48,078 bases of DNA from NCBI RefSeq assembly GCF_900113665.1, contig NZ_FOQD01000026.1:1-48078 (forward strand), in the 5' to 3' direction. This DNA comes from Planctomicrobium piriforme. GTDB lineage: Bacteria > Planctomycetota > Planctomycetia > Planctomycetales > Planctomycetaceae. The position numbers and the translations under genes were made by a program. Shown in pieces: positions 26,577 through 35,713 of this stretch (the stretch's first letter is position 1; each line of letters starts with the position of its first letter). The notes under the pieces were generated by a model. That model was not told where the DNA came from and made no database searches. It saw only the letters and a list, made by a program, of their open reading frames with translations.

Positions 26577-27686
26577 GTGACGATCAAAGCATTTCAGGGA
26601 TGGGCGGCGTGTGGATTGATCCTGTTGCTGGCAGGCAGTCCGTTGCTCGCATGTACCGGCATTACGCTCACTGCCAAAGACGGCACGGTGGTTTACGGGC
26701 GCACGATGGAGTGGGGCTCGTTTGACATCAAGTCGCGGATCATGGTGGTGGGTCGCGGGACGAAATTCACCGGCAGTACGCCTGACGCCAAACCGGGGCT
26801 GACCTGGACTGGCAAGTACGGCGCGGCCGGGATCGAGATGATGGAACAATCGTTCTTCGGCGATGGCATGAACGAACATGGTCTCGCCGTGGGATTGTTC
26901 TATCTCCCCGGCTTTGCCGAATATCAGCCGTATGATCCCGCGCAAGCCAGCAAATCGATTGGGCCGGGTGATGTCGCGCAATATCTGCTCACCACCTGCC
27001 GCACGATTGCTGAAGTCGAAGCCGCCCTCAAAGGAGTGTTCGTCGTGCCGACGATGGAGCCGACGCTCGGATTTCCGCCGCCAGTGCACTATCTGATCAC
27101 GGAACCGACGGGTAAGCAGATTGCCGTCGAGTATGTGAAAGGGCAACTGCACATTCACCCGGCCGAACTGGGAGTCATCACGAATTCCCCGACGTACGAC
27201 TGGCATATGACAAACATGCGGAATTTCATCAATCTGTCGCCGGTCGCTCTGCCAGGCAAGGAGATCAAGGATCTGGATTTCAAACCACTCGGGGGCGGCA
27301 GCGGGATGATCGGCCTGCCGGGGGACTTCACGCCGCCGTCCCGCTTCGTGCGGGCCGTGGCCTTTTCCTCCACCGCACGCCCGACGAAAGATGGCCCGGA
27401 AACGATCTACGAGATGTTCCGGATCCTCGACAACTTCGATGTCCCTTTGGGCAATTCGGAAGGGACAGGCACTTCGGCGACGACCGGTCTGCGGAGTGCG
27501 ACGGCCTGGACGGTCGCCAACGACACGCGCAATCTAGCGATCTATTACCATACGCAAAACAATCGCCGCGTCCGGAAAGTGGACATGAAGGCCATGGACT
27601 TTGCCAAAGTTCCGGCCGGCATCAAGACGTATCCGCTGGACGAAAAGAAGGAACAGGACATTCAGGATCGAACGCCGTCGTTTTGA
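26577..27686 (+). CDS. Exported Ntn hydrolase, choloylglycine/penicillin V acylase family
   Basis: 369 residues. The signal peptide runs to residue 25 (SPLLA) and the cut leaves C26 at the mature N-terminus, the family's nucleophile, so export and activation may coincide. Other catalytic positions are visible: R42 in YGRTMEW, N203 in VITNSPTYDWH and R256 in PPSRFVRAV. The family splits linear amide bonds in bile-salt conjugates, penicillin V or acyl-homoserine lactones. Nothing in the sequence selects among them, and a bile substrate is unlikely in this setting. GTG is the only start that gives a full signal peptide, with GGAG upstream. A 111-base gap separates it from the aquaporin gene. Confidence 0.9.
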   Translation: MTIKAFQGWAACGLILLLAGSPLLACTGITLTAKDGTVVYGRTMEWGSFDIKSRIMVVGRGTKFTGSTPDAKPGLTWTGKYGAAGIEMMEQSFFGDGMNEHGLAVGLFYLPGFAEYQPYDPAQASKSIGPGDVAQYLLTTCRTIAEVEAALKGVFVVPTMEPTLGFPPPVHYLITEPTGKQIAVEYVKGQLHIHPAELGVITNSPTYDWHMTNMRNFINLSPVALPGKEIKDLDFKPLGGGSGMIGLPGDFTPPSRFVRAVAFSSTARPTKDGPETIYEMFRILDNFDVPLGNSEGTGTSATTGLRSATAWTVANDTRNLAIYYHTQNNRRVRKVDMKAMDFAKVPAGIKTYPLDEKKEQDIQDRTPSF

Positions 27687-27797
27687 CGGCGAAGTTATTC
27701 AGATCAGTAAGGCGAGGTGACGAGATCGGTCGCGATTTTGACGCGCAGGGACTGCGCGGTCGCGACCGGGACGGATGAATTTCGGCGGGGAAATCAG

Positions 27798-28529
27798 ATG
27801 TCGATCGGAAAGAAAGTGGCTGCGGAATTGTTTGGAACGTTCTGGCTGGTCTTTGGAGGCTGCGGCAGCGCCGTGCTGGCCGCGAAATTCCTCGACTCCG
27901 GAAACCCGAACGTGAATCTGGGGATCGGTTTCATGGGGGTCGCCCTGGCGTTCGGGCTGACCGTGCTGACAATGGCATTCGCCATCGGGCATATCTCCGG
28001 CTGCCATCTCAATCCAGCGGTGTCGCTGGGACTGCTCACTGGCGGTCGGATGCCGGCGCGGGACTTTGCTCCGTATGTGATCGCTCAAGTCGCCGGCGCG
28101 TTGCTGGGCGCCGGAGTGCTGTATCTCATCGCCAGCGGCAAGCCGGGGTTCTCGCTGGACGACGGGTTCGCATCGAATGGCTACGGAGAACACTCGCCTG
28201 GCGGTTACTCGATGGGCGCGGCGTTCGTGGCCGAGTTTGTACTCACCTTTTTCTTCCTGATGATCATTATGGGATCGACCGACTCTCGGGCTCCGGCGGG
28301 CTTCGCCCCGATCGCAATCGGCCTGGGGCTGACGCTGATCCTGCTGATCGGAATTCCGGTGACCAATCTGTCGGTCAACCCGGCTCGCAGCACTGGCCCG
28401 GCGCTGTTTGTCGGCGGTTGGGCAGTGGCCCAGTTGTGGCTGTTCTGGGTGGCTCCGCTGCTGGGGGGCGCGGTCGGCGGAATCACCTACAACCTGTTGT
28501 TTGGTTCGCAGCCGTCACCCAAAAAGTGA
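27798..28529 (+). CDS. aqpZ: Aquaporin (AqpZ-like) with altered selectivity filter
   Basis: Six-helix MIP channel of 243 residues, closely similar overall to E. coli AqpZ (ELFGTFWLVFGGCGSAVLAA near the start; SNGYGEHSPGGYSMG mid-protein). Both NPA boxes are intact (HLNPAV, 72-74; SVNPARS, 194-196). Aligning to AqpZ, the aromatic/arginine filter is F52, L182, L191, R197, where AqpZ has F43, H174, T183, R189. Two polar filter residues are thus leucine, which may change what passes. The ATG at 27798 follows GGCGGGG; a longer frame upstream lacks similarity. A perfect terminator follows. It fits with mscL and kdp in turgor control. Confidence 0.93.
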   Translation: MSIGKKVAAELFGTFWLVFGGCGSAVLAAKFLDSGNPNVNLGIGFMGVALAFGLTVLTMAFAIGHISGCHLNPAVSLGLLTGGRMPARDFAPYVIAQVAGALLGAGVLYLIASGKPGFSLDDGFASNGYGEHSPGGYSMGAAFVAEFVLTFFFLMIIMGSTDSRAPAGFAPIAIGLGLTLILLIGIPVTNLSVNPARSTGPALFVGGWAVAQLWLFWVAPLLGGAVGGITYNLLFGSQPSPKK

Positions 28530-28563
28530 AAACTCGCTCTCGAAAAATGCTCTGATCGAAGCT

Positions 28564-28609
28564 CACGCCGCGAAGAACAACACATGTTCGTCGCGGCGTG
28601 GTGCTTTTT
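28564..28609 (+). terminator. Rho-independent terminator of the aquaporin gene
   Basis: Long stem CACGCCGCGA-AGAACA / TGTTCG-TCGCGGCGTG with a short loop, then GTGCTTTTT, 34 bases after the aquaporin stop. Confidence 0.9.
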
Positions 28610-29042
28610 CGGACCGGGGAATTTCCGTTCTCGCAGATGAGTGAAAGCTCCTTTTAAGGCGAATTCGCTAATTTCCCGAGTTATGAACCGAAAATTCCCG
28701 GAAAACTCTCTCGAACTTCGTCGCTGCGGCAACGTAACCAGGGTCGGTGGTCGCAAACCCCGATCGATTTGCGTCGATGCGACAGATCGGCCTCGACAAA
28801 CGGGGTTTGATTTTTGGAGACTGGAGCGGCGCTGCGGGGTTCAAAAGCCGGGTGCCTGAGGGACTGCCTGTAAATTTGAAGGCTTCGACCGGATTTTTTG
28901 AGCTGGATTTCTCTGACGACCGTTCGCCCCTCAATCCGACCACTTTGCCGAGCTGCATGGGCAGAGCGTGGGAGTGGGGAATGGCGCTAGCGATTCAAAT
29001 GGTATTGTTTGCGTTCTTTTTAAGCTGTGGAAAGTCGGGTTC
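28610..29042. other. Gap before the sulfatase gene
   Basis: About 430 bases with no convincing gene. Short open frames here have no start signal, domain or codon bias like the neighbours. It must contain the sulfatase promoter, which I could not place. Confidence 0.4.
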
Positions 29043-31412
29043 ATGTTGAGGGTCTGTCATCGATCTGGAATCACCCCGGGCCTGTGGGGGGTGATGCTGT
29101 TGTTGGGTTGTTCCGCCGCCCATGCCCAGCAGGCAGGTTCGGCGCTGCCGTATCCTGATCCCCCGTTCAAAGGGAAGATCGAGGAAACCATCAAGGACTC
29201 GATTCCCGACTACCCGCAAGCGGTGAAACCGCCTGCGGGGGCGCCGAACGTGTTAATTATCCTGCTGGACGATGTGGGCTTTGGAATGACGGGGACTTTC
29301 GGCGGCCCGGTGCCGACCCCGAATCTCGACAAGCTGGCGGCCAACGGACTGAAGTACAACCGGTTTCACACAACGGCGCTCTGTTCACCCACGCGGGCGG
29401 CACTGCTGGCAGGCCGAAACCACCACTCGGTGGGGACCGGCGTGATTATCGAGATGGGAACCGGCTTCCCCGGCTACACGGGTATCATTCCCCGCGACAC
29501 CGCGCTGGTGTCCCAGATCCTCGCCGACAACGGCTACGCCACGGCCGCGTTCGGGAAATGGCACAACACTCCGGAAACCGAAATCAGCCCAGCTGGACCG
29601 TTCGACCGCTGGCCAACCGGCATGGGGTTCAACAACTTCTACGGTTTCAATCAGGGGGAAACGAATCAGTATCACCCCACGCTGTATCGCAACGTGAAGC
29701 CGGTCAACCCGCCGAAAACTCCGGAACAGGGTTACCATTTCACGACCGACATGACGGACGAGACGATTGCCTGGATTCACAATGTCGGCTCGGCGAGTCC
29801 CGAGATGCCGTGGTTTGCGTACTACGCGCCGGGGGCGTGCCATGCCCCGCATCAGGCCCCGCAGGAATGGCGTGACAAATTCAAAGGGCAATTCGAATAC
29901 GGCTGGGACCGACAGCGGAAGCTGACGTTCTCACGGCAGCGCCAGATGGGAGTGATTCCAGCGGATTCGGTCCTGACGCTGCGTCCGCCCGAGATTCCCG
30001 CCTGGGACGAACAGCCGGTCGAGGCCCGACAGATTTATTCGAAACTGATGGAGAATTACGCCGGATTCATGGCGCACACCGACTTCGAAATCGGCCGTTT
30101 GATCACGTCGCTCGAACAGTCGGGCGAACTCGATAACACGCTGATCTTCTACATCGTGGGGGATAACGGCGCGAGTGCGGAAGGGGGCCTGGAAGGGACC
30201 TTCAACGAGATTGCCAGCCTGGCGGGATACAATCCTGGTGTCGCAGGCTTCACGGATCGCGTCGACCAGATCGGCGGCCCGAAATCAGAACCGCACGTGC
30301 CGGTCGGCTGGGCCTGGGCGATGGATACGCCGTTCAAGTGGACCAAGCAGGTCGCCAGCCACTTCGGGGGAACGCGGAACCCGCTGGTGGTCCACTGGCC
30401 GAAGGGGATCAAGGCGAAGAACGAGGTCCGCAGCCAGTTCCATCACGTCATCGACGTCGTTCCGACGATTCTCGATGTCGCAGGCATCCCGGAGCCCAAG
30501 ACCGTCAACGGTATCCCGCAGAAGCCGATCGAGGGGATCAGCATGCGGTATTCATTCGACGACAAGAAAGCGAAGGAACGCCGCGAGACGCAGTACTTCG
30601 AAATGCTCGGCAACCGGGCGATCTATCACAACGGCTTCATCGCCTGTGCACGGCACGGCATCCCCTGGGTCACCACCGGCTCGGGCAAGCCGTTCTATAC
30701 TGACCAGTGGGAACTCTACAACCTCAACGAAGACTTCACGCAGGCGACGGACACCGCGGCGCGGAATCCGATGAAAGTCAAAGAGCTGAAAGAGAAGTTC
30801 ATGGAGGAAGCCAAGAAGTACAACGTCCTTCCTCTGGACGACCGCCTGTCACAACGTCTCGATCCTCGACTCCGCAATAGCGGGCCGCCGCGGATGTCGT
30901 GGACCTATTACGGCAACGATGTCTGGCTGCCCGAGCCAATCGGGCCGTCCAGCTATCCCCGCTCGCACGCCGTGACCATCGACATCAAGGTTCCCGACCA
31001 GGGAGCCGAAGGGGTCATTGCCTGTGCTGGCGGCGACTCCGGCGGATGGACGATCTACGTCAAGGACGGCAAGCTCTGCTATCTCTACAACTTCTTCATG
31101 TTTGAAGAGTACGCCTTTGAAGCGCAGACGCCGCTGCCTCCCGGCGGGCCGGCGACGATCAAACTGGAATTTGCCAGCAATGGCATGGACCCGGATCAGA
31201 CGATTAGCAAGGGGGGGACGATGCAGTTCTTCGTCAACGGCCAGTCGGTGGGCCAGGTCGCCATCGCCAAGGCCGCCTTCCGTCATGGAGTGGAGCCGTT
31301 CGAGATCGGACGGGATTCGATCTCGTCCGTGTCCTCCGCCTATGCCGACAAAGGAACCTTCCCGTTCAACGGGACGATTGAGAAGGTCGAGTTCCAGCTC
31401 AAAGAAAAATAA
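29043..31412 (+). CDS. Exported arylsulfatase
   Basis: 789 residues with a signal peptide ending in AAHAQ (about residue 29; the LLGC stretch could also act as a lipobox). The formylglycine-type sulfatase core has the metal aspartates in LIILLDDVGFGMTG (D76, D77), the CSPTR modification motif (C114), GRNHHSVG, FGKWHNTPE and YIVGDNGASAEGG. A C-terminal region of about 180 residues (from about 605) looks like a beta-rich concanavalin-type domain (GDSGGWTIYVKDGKLCYLYN). It needs formylglycine-generating enzyme, not in this window. The likely role is cutting sulfate esters in the periplasm or outside; planctomycetes carry many such enzymes for sulfated glycans. The ATG at 29043 is chosen because the signal peptide starts there. 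Confidence 0.93.
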   Translation: MLRVCHRSGITPGLWGVMLLLGCSAAHAQQAGSALPYPDPPFKGKIEETIKDSIPDYPQAVKPPAGAPNVLIILLDDVGFGMTGTFGGPVPTPNLDKLAANGLKYNRFHTTALCSPTRAALLAGRNHHSVGTGVIIEMGTGFPGYTGIIPRDTALVSQILADNGYATAAFGKWHNTPETEISPAGPFDRWPTGMGFNNFYGFNQGETNQYHPTLYRNVKPVNPPKTPEQGYHFTTDMTDETIAWIHNVGSASPEMPWFAYYAPGACHAPHQAPQEWRDKFKGQFEYGWDRQRKLTFSRQRQMGVIPADSVLTLRPPEIPAWDEQPVEARQIYSKLMENYAGFMAHTDFEIGRLITSLEQSGELDNTLIFYIVGDNGASAEGGLEGTFNEIASLAGYNPGVAGFTDRVDQIGGPKSEPHVPVGWAWAMDTPFKWTKQVASHFGGTRNPLVVHWPKGIKAKNEVRSQFHHVIDVVPTILDVAGIPEPKTVNGIPQKPIEGISMRYSFDDKKAKERRETQYFEMLGNRAIYHNGFIACARHGIPWVTTGSGKPFYTDQWELYNLNEDFTQATDTAARNPMKVKELKEKFMEEAKKYNVLPLDDRLSQRLDPRLRNSGPPRMSWTYYGNDVWLPEPIGPSSYPRSHAVTIDIKVPDQGAEGVIACAGGDSGGWTIYVKDGKLCYLYNFFMFEEYAFEAQTPLPPGGPATIKLEFASNGMDPDQTISKGGTMQFFVNGQSVGQVAIAKAAFRHGVEPFEIGRDSISSVSSAYADKGTFPFNGTIEKVEFQLKEK

Positions 31413-31447
31413 CGGGCTGGAACACAACTGAAACTTGAGCAGCTTGA

Positions 31448-31487
31448 GGGCCGCGGAGGATACCATCTCCACGGCCCTATTCATTTT
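31448..31487 (+). terminator. Terminator of the sulfatase gene
   Basis: Stem GGGCCGcGGAG/CTCCaCGGCCC with a nine-base loop, then TATTCATTTTT. It stands between the sulfatase and the convergent holin-like gene. Confidence 0.75.
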
Positions 31488-31494
31488 TGAAGGG

Positions 31495-31833
31495 TTACCC
31501 AATCATCCAGTGGATGATCGAATTCAGAACGGCCAGCAGCAGGGCACCCAGAAATGCCGAGCCGAACTTCTGGATTTTGATGCCGGGCACGAGTGCCGCC
31601 ACGAGCCAGAGCATCAGGGCGTTGATCACCAGCAGGAACAGCCCGAACGTAATGATCGTGATCGGCAAGGTCAGTAGCACCATGACCGGTCGCACCAGCG
31701 CGTTAACGATGCCGAGCACCAGCGCGCCGAGCAGCGCCGGACCCCAGCCGGAAACGCTGACCCCTTTCACATAGTTCGACACCAGCATCAGCAGGGCGGC
31801 GGTGATGAACAGGTGCGCCAAGAATTCCAGCAT
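31495..31833 (-). CDS. Phage holin family 4 superfamily membrane protein
   Basis: 112-residue hydrophobic protein with three to four membrane helices (LEFLAHLFITAALLMLVSNY, GPALLGALVLGIVNALVRPV, TLPITIITFGLFLLVINALM, SAFLGALLLAVLNSIIHWM) and the YVKGVSV and PGIKI motifs typical of the 'mycobacterial 4 TMS phage holin' (YvlD-like) family. Despite the name these are ordinary bacterial membrane proteins with unknown function. There are no other phage genes here. The ATG at 31833 is preceded by GGGAGGT eight bases upstream, so the longer open frame can be discarded. Confidence 0.88.
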   Translation of the reverse strand: MLEFLAHLFITAALLMLVSNYVKGVSVSGWGPALLGALVLGIVNALVRPVMVLLTLPITIITFGLFLLVINALMLWLVAALVPGIKIQKFGSAFLGALLLAVLNSIIHWMIG

Positions 31834-32031
31834 GATCGACCTCCCGCAAGGCGTTGATTTCCGAACTGAACAGAGCAATGGCGGCCATCTTAACGGAGGC
31901 CAAGTTTTGAGCCAGTGGAGTCGCGCATCAGAGCATTTTGCGAAATGAGTTGCCCGGCCTTGCCCCGCGGAATTCAGCCATTCTATGGGTGAGATCGCGT
32001 ACGACGCGGGCACCCGGTAGAGCAAACTGCT

Positions 32032-32736
32032 CTAGACTCGCGGATCGTCGGCGGCAAACCGGTAACCGACGCCCTGTTCGGTCAGCAGATAACGGGGACG
32101 GGCGGGGTCGTCCTCCAGTTTGCGTCGCAGGCTGGCGACAAACACCCTTAGATAGTGATTCTCGCGAGAGTCCTGCGGTCCCCAGACTTCGCGCAGGAGA
32201 AACCGGTGGGTCAGCACCTTGCCGGCATGTTTGAGCATGGTCACCAGCAGCTTGTATTCGAGCGGGGTGAGATGCACTTCGGTTTCGCGGCGATAGACGA
32301 GACGGGCGGTGAGGTCGACCTTCAGGTCACCGATCGTGACGACTGACGATTCCGCGGCGCCTCGATTGGTGTGACGCAGGGCAGTCCGCAGTCGGGCGAG
32401 CAGTTCACCTATGCTGAATGGCTTGGTGACATAGTCATCGGCACCGGAATCGAGGGCCTGAATTTTCTGCGTTTCCTGATCGCGTGCAGACAGCACAATG
32501 ACCGGCCCCGTGAACCAGTCTCGCAGTTGCTTGAGGACGTGTTGCCCGTCCAGATCCGGCAGTCCGAGATCGAGAATCACGAGATCGGGAGGCTGGCTGG
32601 CGGCGAGACGCAGGCCGTCCTGACCGTTTTCTGCTTCGAGGACGCGGTACCCCTCATTCGACAGCGACGCCTTGAGGAACCGCCGGATGGGCTGTTCATC
32701 TTCGACAATCAGAATGAGGTGGTCGCCGCCAGGCAC
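32032..32736 (-). CDS. kdpE: KdpE response regulator
   Basis: OmpR-type response regulator of 234 residues that activates kdp transcription when potassium is short. The receiver domain (about 6-120) has the acidic pair in VEDEQP (D13), phospho-acceptor D56 in VILDLGLPD, and the conserved lysine in YVTKPFS (about 107). The winged-helix DNA-binding domain (about 135-230) holds HLTPLEYKLLVTMLKHAGKV, LREVWG and HYLRVFVASLRRKLEDDP. It is the last gene of the kdp group. It is separated from kdpD by 122 bases containing short repeats, whereas these genes usually touch or overlap. Confidence 0.96.
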   Translation of the reverse strand: MPGGDHLILIVEDEQPIRRFLKASLSNEGYRVLEAENGQDGLRLAASQPPDLVILDLGLPDLDGQHVLKQLRDWFTGPVIVLSARDQETQKIQALDSGADDYVTKPFSIGELLARLRTALRHTNRGAAESSVVTIGDLKVDLTARLVYRRETEVHLTPLEYKLLVTMLKHAGKVLTHRFLLREVWGPQDSRENHYLRVFVASLRRKLEDDPARPRYLLTEQGVGYRFAADDPRV

Positions 32737-32746
32737 GGGGGAAAGA

Positions 32747-32781
32747 GTTTTCAGTTGTCAGTTTTCAGTGATCAGTTGAAG
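32747..32781. repeat. CAGTTTTCAG short repeat, locus 2 (kdpE-kdpD gap)
   Basis: TTTTCAGTTGTCAGTTTTCAG followed by TGATCAGTTG, the same unit as at 11413-11443. It occupies the start of the gap between kdpE and kdpD. Confidence 0.6.
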
Positions 32782-32858
32782 AGACAGTCTCTATTGCGAG
32801 TTTACTTGTTGTCCGGCTTTGAACTGAATACCGACCACTGAGAACTCTGGCAGACGGT

Positions 32859-35561
32859 CTAAGTGGACTGCGTGGTTTCTTCAAGGGGGACGTGCGGGGC
32901 GCCGGGTGCCAGGGGGAGAATAGCGACGAATTCGGCTCCGCCCCCTGGACGATTCGAGGCGGAAATCTGGCCGCCATGTGCCTGGACGATCGCCTGACAG
33001 ATCGCCAGCCCCAGCCCGCTCCCCCGTCCGGAATCGGCGCCAGGTGATGCCCGGTAGAACTTTTCGAAGATGCGCTTTTCAGTCCCTGGTTCGAGACCTG
33101 GCCCGGCATCGGAGACGGTCAGTCGCAGCTTGTGGGAATCGATGGCCGCCGTGATGCAGACCGTTGTCCCGGGAGGCGTATAACGGGCGGCGTTCTCCAG
33201 GAGATTCACGAGCAGTTGTTCGAGCAGCAGGCCGTCAAACAACATCAGCGGCAGGTCATTGGGCAGTTGCACTTTGACGGGATGGTTTTTGAGTTCCGAC
33301 GCGGTGCGATGCAGCGCGGAGCCGACAATTTCTTCCAGGACGTGCCATTGTTTGTTGGGGGAGACCGCGCCGGCGTCGAGCCGCGACATCTGCAGGATGT
33401 TCTCCAGCAGGCGGTTGAGCCGCTGGGCTTCTTCCGCAACCGATTCGAGAAGTTGTCGTCGGACCTCTTCCGGCAGAGAGGGGGTCTGCAACAGGCTGCT
33501 GCTGGCCCCGGCAATGGCCGCGAGCGGCGTCTTGAGGTCGTGCGAGACGCTGCTCAGCAGCGTGCTGCGAACCTGTTCTGCTTCGGCCCGGATGCGTGAT
33601 TCTGCGGCGTCGATGGCGAGCCGATCTCGTTCAAGGGCGAGCGCGAGTTGATTCGCGCAGGCTTCGAGCAGCCGACGCTGGTCAGGTTCGAGCAGTCGCT
33701 GCACATCCGGGACGAGAATCGCCAATGCTCCGGTTGTCTCCTGTGAAGCAGTGATCGGGAAGAAGAGGGCAATCGCATTGGGCAGGGTGCTGGTGCCGGC
33801 GCCAGCGAGTTGATCGTGTTCGATCACCCAGTGCGCGGCCGGCTGACTGACGGGATGCGTTGCGATACGGGTGCGCTCGCCATAGAGCAGTCGAGGCGGG
33901 CCGGATGGTTCACGGAGATAGATGGCCACTTCGCCGCCGCAGAGATCGGCAATCTCCTTACCGGCGACCGCCACGAGAAAGACGCTGCCTGAAAGCGAAC
34001 TGAGCTGCTGCCCGAGATGATACAGGGCGGCAGTTCGTTGTTCGCGAAGTCGGGTGCGTTCGACCTGAGTTTTCAAACGGGAGGTGAGCGTGCTGATCCC
34101 AAGGGCGATTGACAACATCACCGCGAACGTGACGACGTATTGCGTATCGGCGACGGCGAAGGTCCAGAGCGGCGGCACAAAGCAGAAATCGAAGGTCAGC
34201 ACAGCGACAATACTCGCGAACACCGCGGGGCCGCGTCCCAGCCAGTAGGCGGATACCGCCACGGCGGCCAGAAACACCATGACGGTATTGGCCTCGGCAT
34301 CGGCGACCTGAAGATGCTTGAGCAGCCAGGCGACGCCGGATCCCATGGCGATGGCCGCCAGCGACATCAGGTAAGGCCTCCAGGGCCAATCGCGGCTGGC
34401 GGACCATGGGCGGGGTATTGGCGAGCCGCCTGCTTCCCCGTGAATGATATAGACGTCGATATCGCCGCTCTGCTCGAGCACATCGTCGACGATGCTGCCG
34501 AACAGCCGCTTCCAGCGTGGATGCCGGGTTTTGCCAATGAAAATCTTCGTGACGTTCCGCGATCGGGCATAGTCCAGCAGCGTCGTGGTGAAGTCGCTGC
34601 CGGAGAGAGTGATCGTCTCGGCTCCAAGCTGTTCGGCCAGACGAAAATGGCGGGCGATCTGCTCCTGTCGCGACGGCGAGTCGGCGATCGAGTTGAGTTC
34701 GATGGCGACCGCCAGCCAGGGGGCGTCGAGCGCGGCGGCCATGCGTTTGGCGGTGCGGATCACCCGAGTGGTGGTCGGACTGGGGCCAACGCAGACCAGC
34801 AGTCGTTCCCCCGTCGCCCAGGACTGCAGAACCGACCGTTCGCGTCGTCCCAGTTCCACGTCCTGATGCACGCGCTGCGCGGCGTGCCGCAATGAGAGTT
34901 CACGCAGCGCCGAGAGATTCGTCTTCTGAAAGAAATTGCCAGCGGCGCGGCGGGCCTGCTCGGGGAGGTAGATACGGCCTGCCTGCAGCCGCGACAGCAG
35001 CTCTTCAGGAGGGATATCAATCAACTCAAGTTCGTCAGCGGATTCGATGATGCTGTCGGGGACAGTTTCTCGCACAGCGATGCCGGTCACCTGTGCGATG
35101 ACATCATTCAGGCTTTCGATGTGCTGGACGTTGAGCGTGCTCCAGACTTCAATTCCCGCCCCGCGCAGCTCTTCCACATCCTGCCAGCGTTTGGCGTGAC
35201 GTGAGCCGGCCGCATTGGTGTGTGCCAATTCGTCGACCAGGATGATTTCGGGATGCCGCCGCAACGCGGCATCGATGTCGAACTCACGGAGCGTGACCCC
35301 CCGGTAGTCGAGCGGCTGTTGAGAAAGCGTTTCGAGCCCTTCCAGCAACGCTTCGGTTTCGGCACGGCCATGCGGTTCGACATACCCGACAACGATGTCC
35401 TGTCCGGCGGCGCGAGCTCGCTGGGCGGTTTCGAGCATGGCATAGGTTTTTCCGACACCCGCCGCGTAGCCGAAGAAAATCTTCAGCGTGCCACGCTGCT
35501 TCTGCGCTTCTTCCGCCTGAACGCGGGCGAGAAGGTCATCAGGTGTCGGCCGTGCTGTCAT
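32859..35561 (-). CDS. kdpD: KdpD potassium-sensing histidine kinase
   Basis: Membrane sensor kinase of 900 residues, full family length. The N-terminal KdpD domain (about 24-230) has Walker A GYAAGVGKT (31-39) and ILVDELAHTN. A USP-like domain follows (about 252-375). The DUF4118 membrane region (about 396-492) has four helices and a GAF domain spans about 515-645. The HisKA phospho-histidine is H674 in SVSHDLKTPL. The HATPase (about 775-890) has ENAARYTPP, DAGPGLEPG and GSGLGLAICQAIVQAHGG. It phosphorylates KdpE in response to low potassium or osmotic stress. It lies downstream of kdpC with a 152-base gap that holds a CCCCTCACCCCC repeat. Confidence 0.97.
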   Translation of the reverse strand: MTARPTPDDLLARVQAEEAQKQRGTLKIFFGYAAGVGKTYAMLETAQRARAAGQDIVVGYVEPHGRAETEALLEGLETLSQQPLDYRGVTLREFDIDAALRRHPEIILVDELAHTNAAGSRHAKRWQDVEELRGAGIEVWSTLNVQHIESLNDVIAQVTGIAVRETVPDSIIESADELELIDIPPEELLSRLQAGRIYLPEQARRAAGNFFQKTNLSALRELSLRHAAQRVHQDVELGRRERSVLQSWATGERLLVCVGPSPTTTRVIRTAKRMAAALDAPWLAVAIELNSIADSPSRQEQIARHFRLAEQLGAETITLSGSDFTTTLLDYARSRNVTKIFIGKTRHPRWKRLFGSIVDDVLEQSGDIDVYIIHGEAGGSPIPRPWSASRDWPWRPYLMSLAAIAMGSGVAWLLKHLQVADAEANTVMVFLAAVAVSAYWLGRGPAVFASIVAVLTFDFCFVPPLWTFAVADTQYVVTFAVMLSIALGISTLTSRLKTQVERTRLREQRTAALYHLGQQLSSLSGSVFLVAVAGKEIADLCGGEVAIYLREPSGPPRLLYGERTRIATHPVSQPAAHWVIEHDQLAGAGTSTLPNAIALFFPITASQETTGALAILVPDVQRLLEPDQRRLLEACANQLALALERDRLAIDAAESRIRAEAEQVRSTLLSSVSHDLKTPLAAIAGASSSLLQTPSLPEEVRRQLLESVAEEAQRLNRLLENILQMSRLDAGAVSPNKQWHVLEEIVGSALHRTASELKNHPVKVQLPNDLPLMLFDGLLLEQLLVNLLENAARYTPPGTTVCITAAIDSHKLRLTVSDAGPGLEPGTEKRIFEKFYRASPGADSGRGSGLGLAICQAIVQAHGGQISASNRPGGGAEFVAILPLAPGAPHVPLEETTQST

Positions 35562-35663
35562 GCCGTGGAGTTCCGGAAGTCATTTTCGGAATAAATTGAG
35601 GTGTTCAATTTTGGTTGATGTGGTCGAAGTCGCAAATTGTCAACTTCATGTTATGCAACGTTT

Positions 35664-35710
35664 CGCCCCTCACCCCCGGCCCCTCTCCCCTGAGTACAGG
35701 GGCGAGGGGG
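35664..35710. repeat. CCCCTCACCCCC repeat, copy 3 (kdpD-kdpC gap)
   Basis: Same element as copies 1 and 2, in the same plus-strand orientation although the kdp genes run on the minus strand. It ends four bases before the kdpC stop codon, so its hairpin lies between kdpC and kdpD in the transcript. Confidence 0.85.
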
Positions 35711-35713
35711 GAT

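Noticed and set aside
26577..27686. Bile salt hydrolase or penicillin acylase as a specific name
   Set aside because: The fold and catalytic residues fit the family, but the substrate cannot be read from the sequence, and the setting gives no support for either.
31495..31833. Prophage remnant because of the 'phage holin' family name
   Set aside because: The family is common in bacterial chromosomes, and no other phage-like gene lies nearby.
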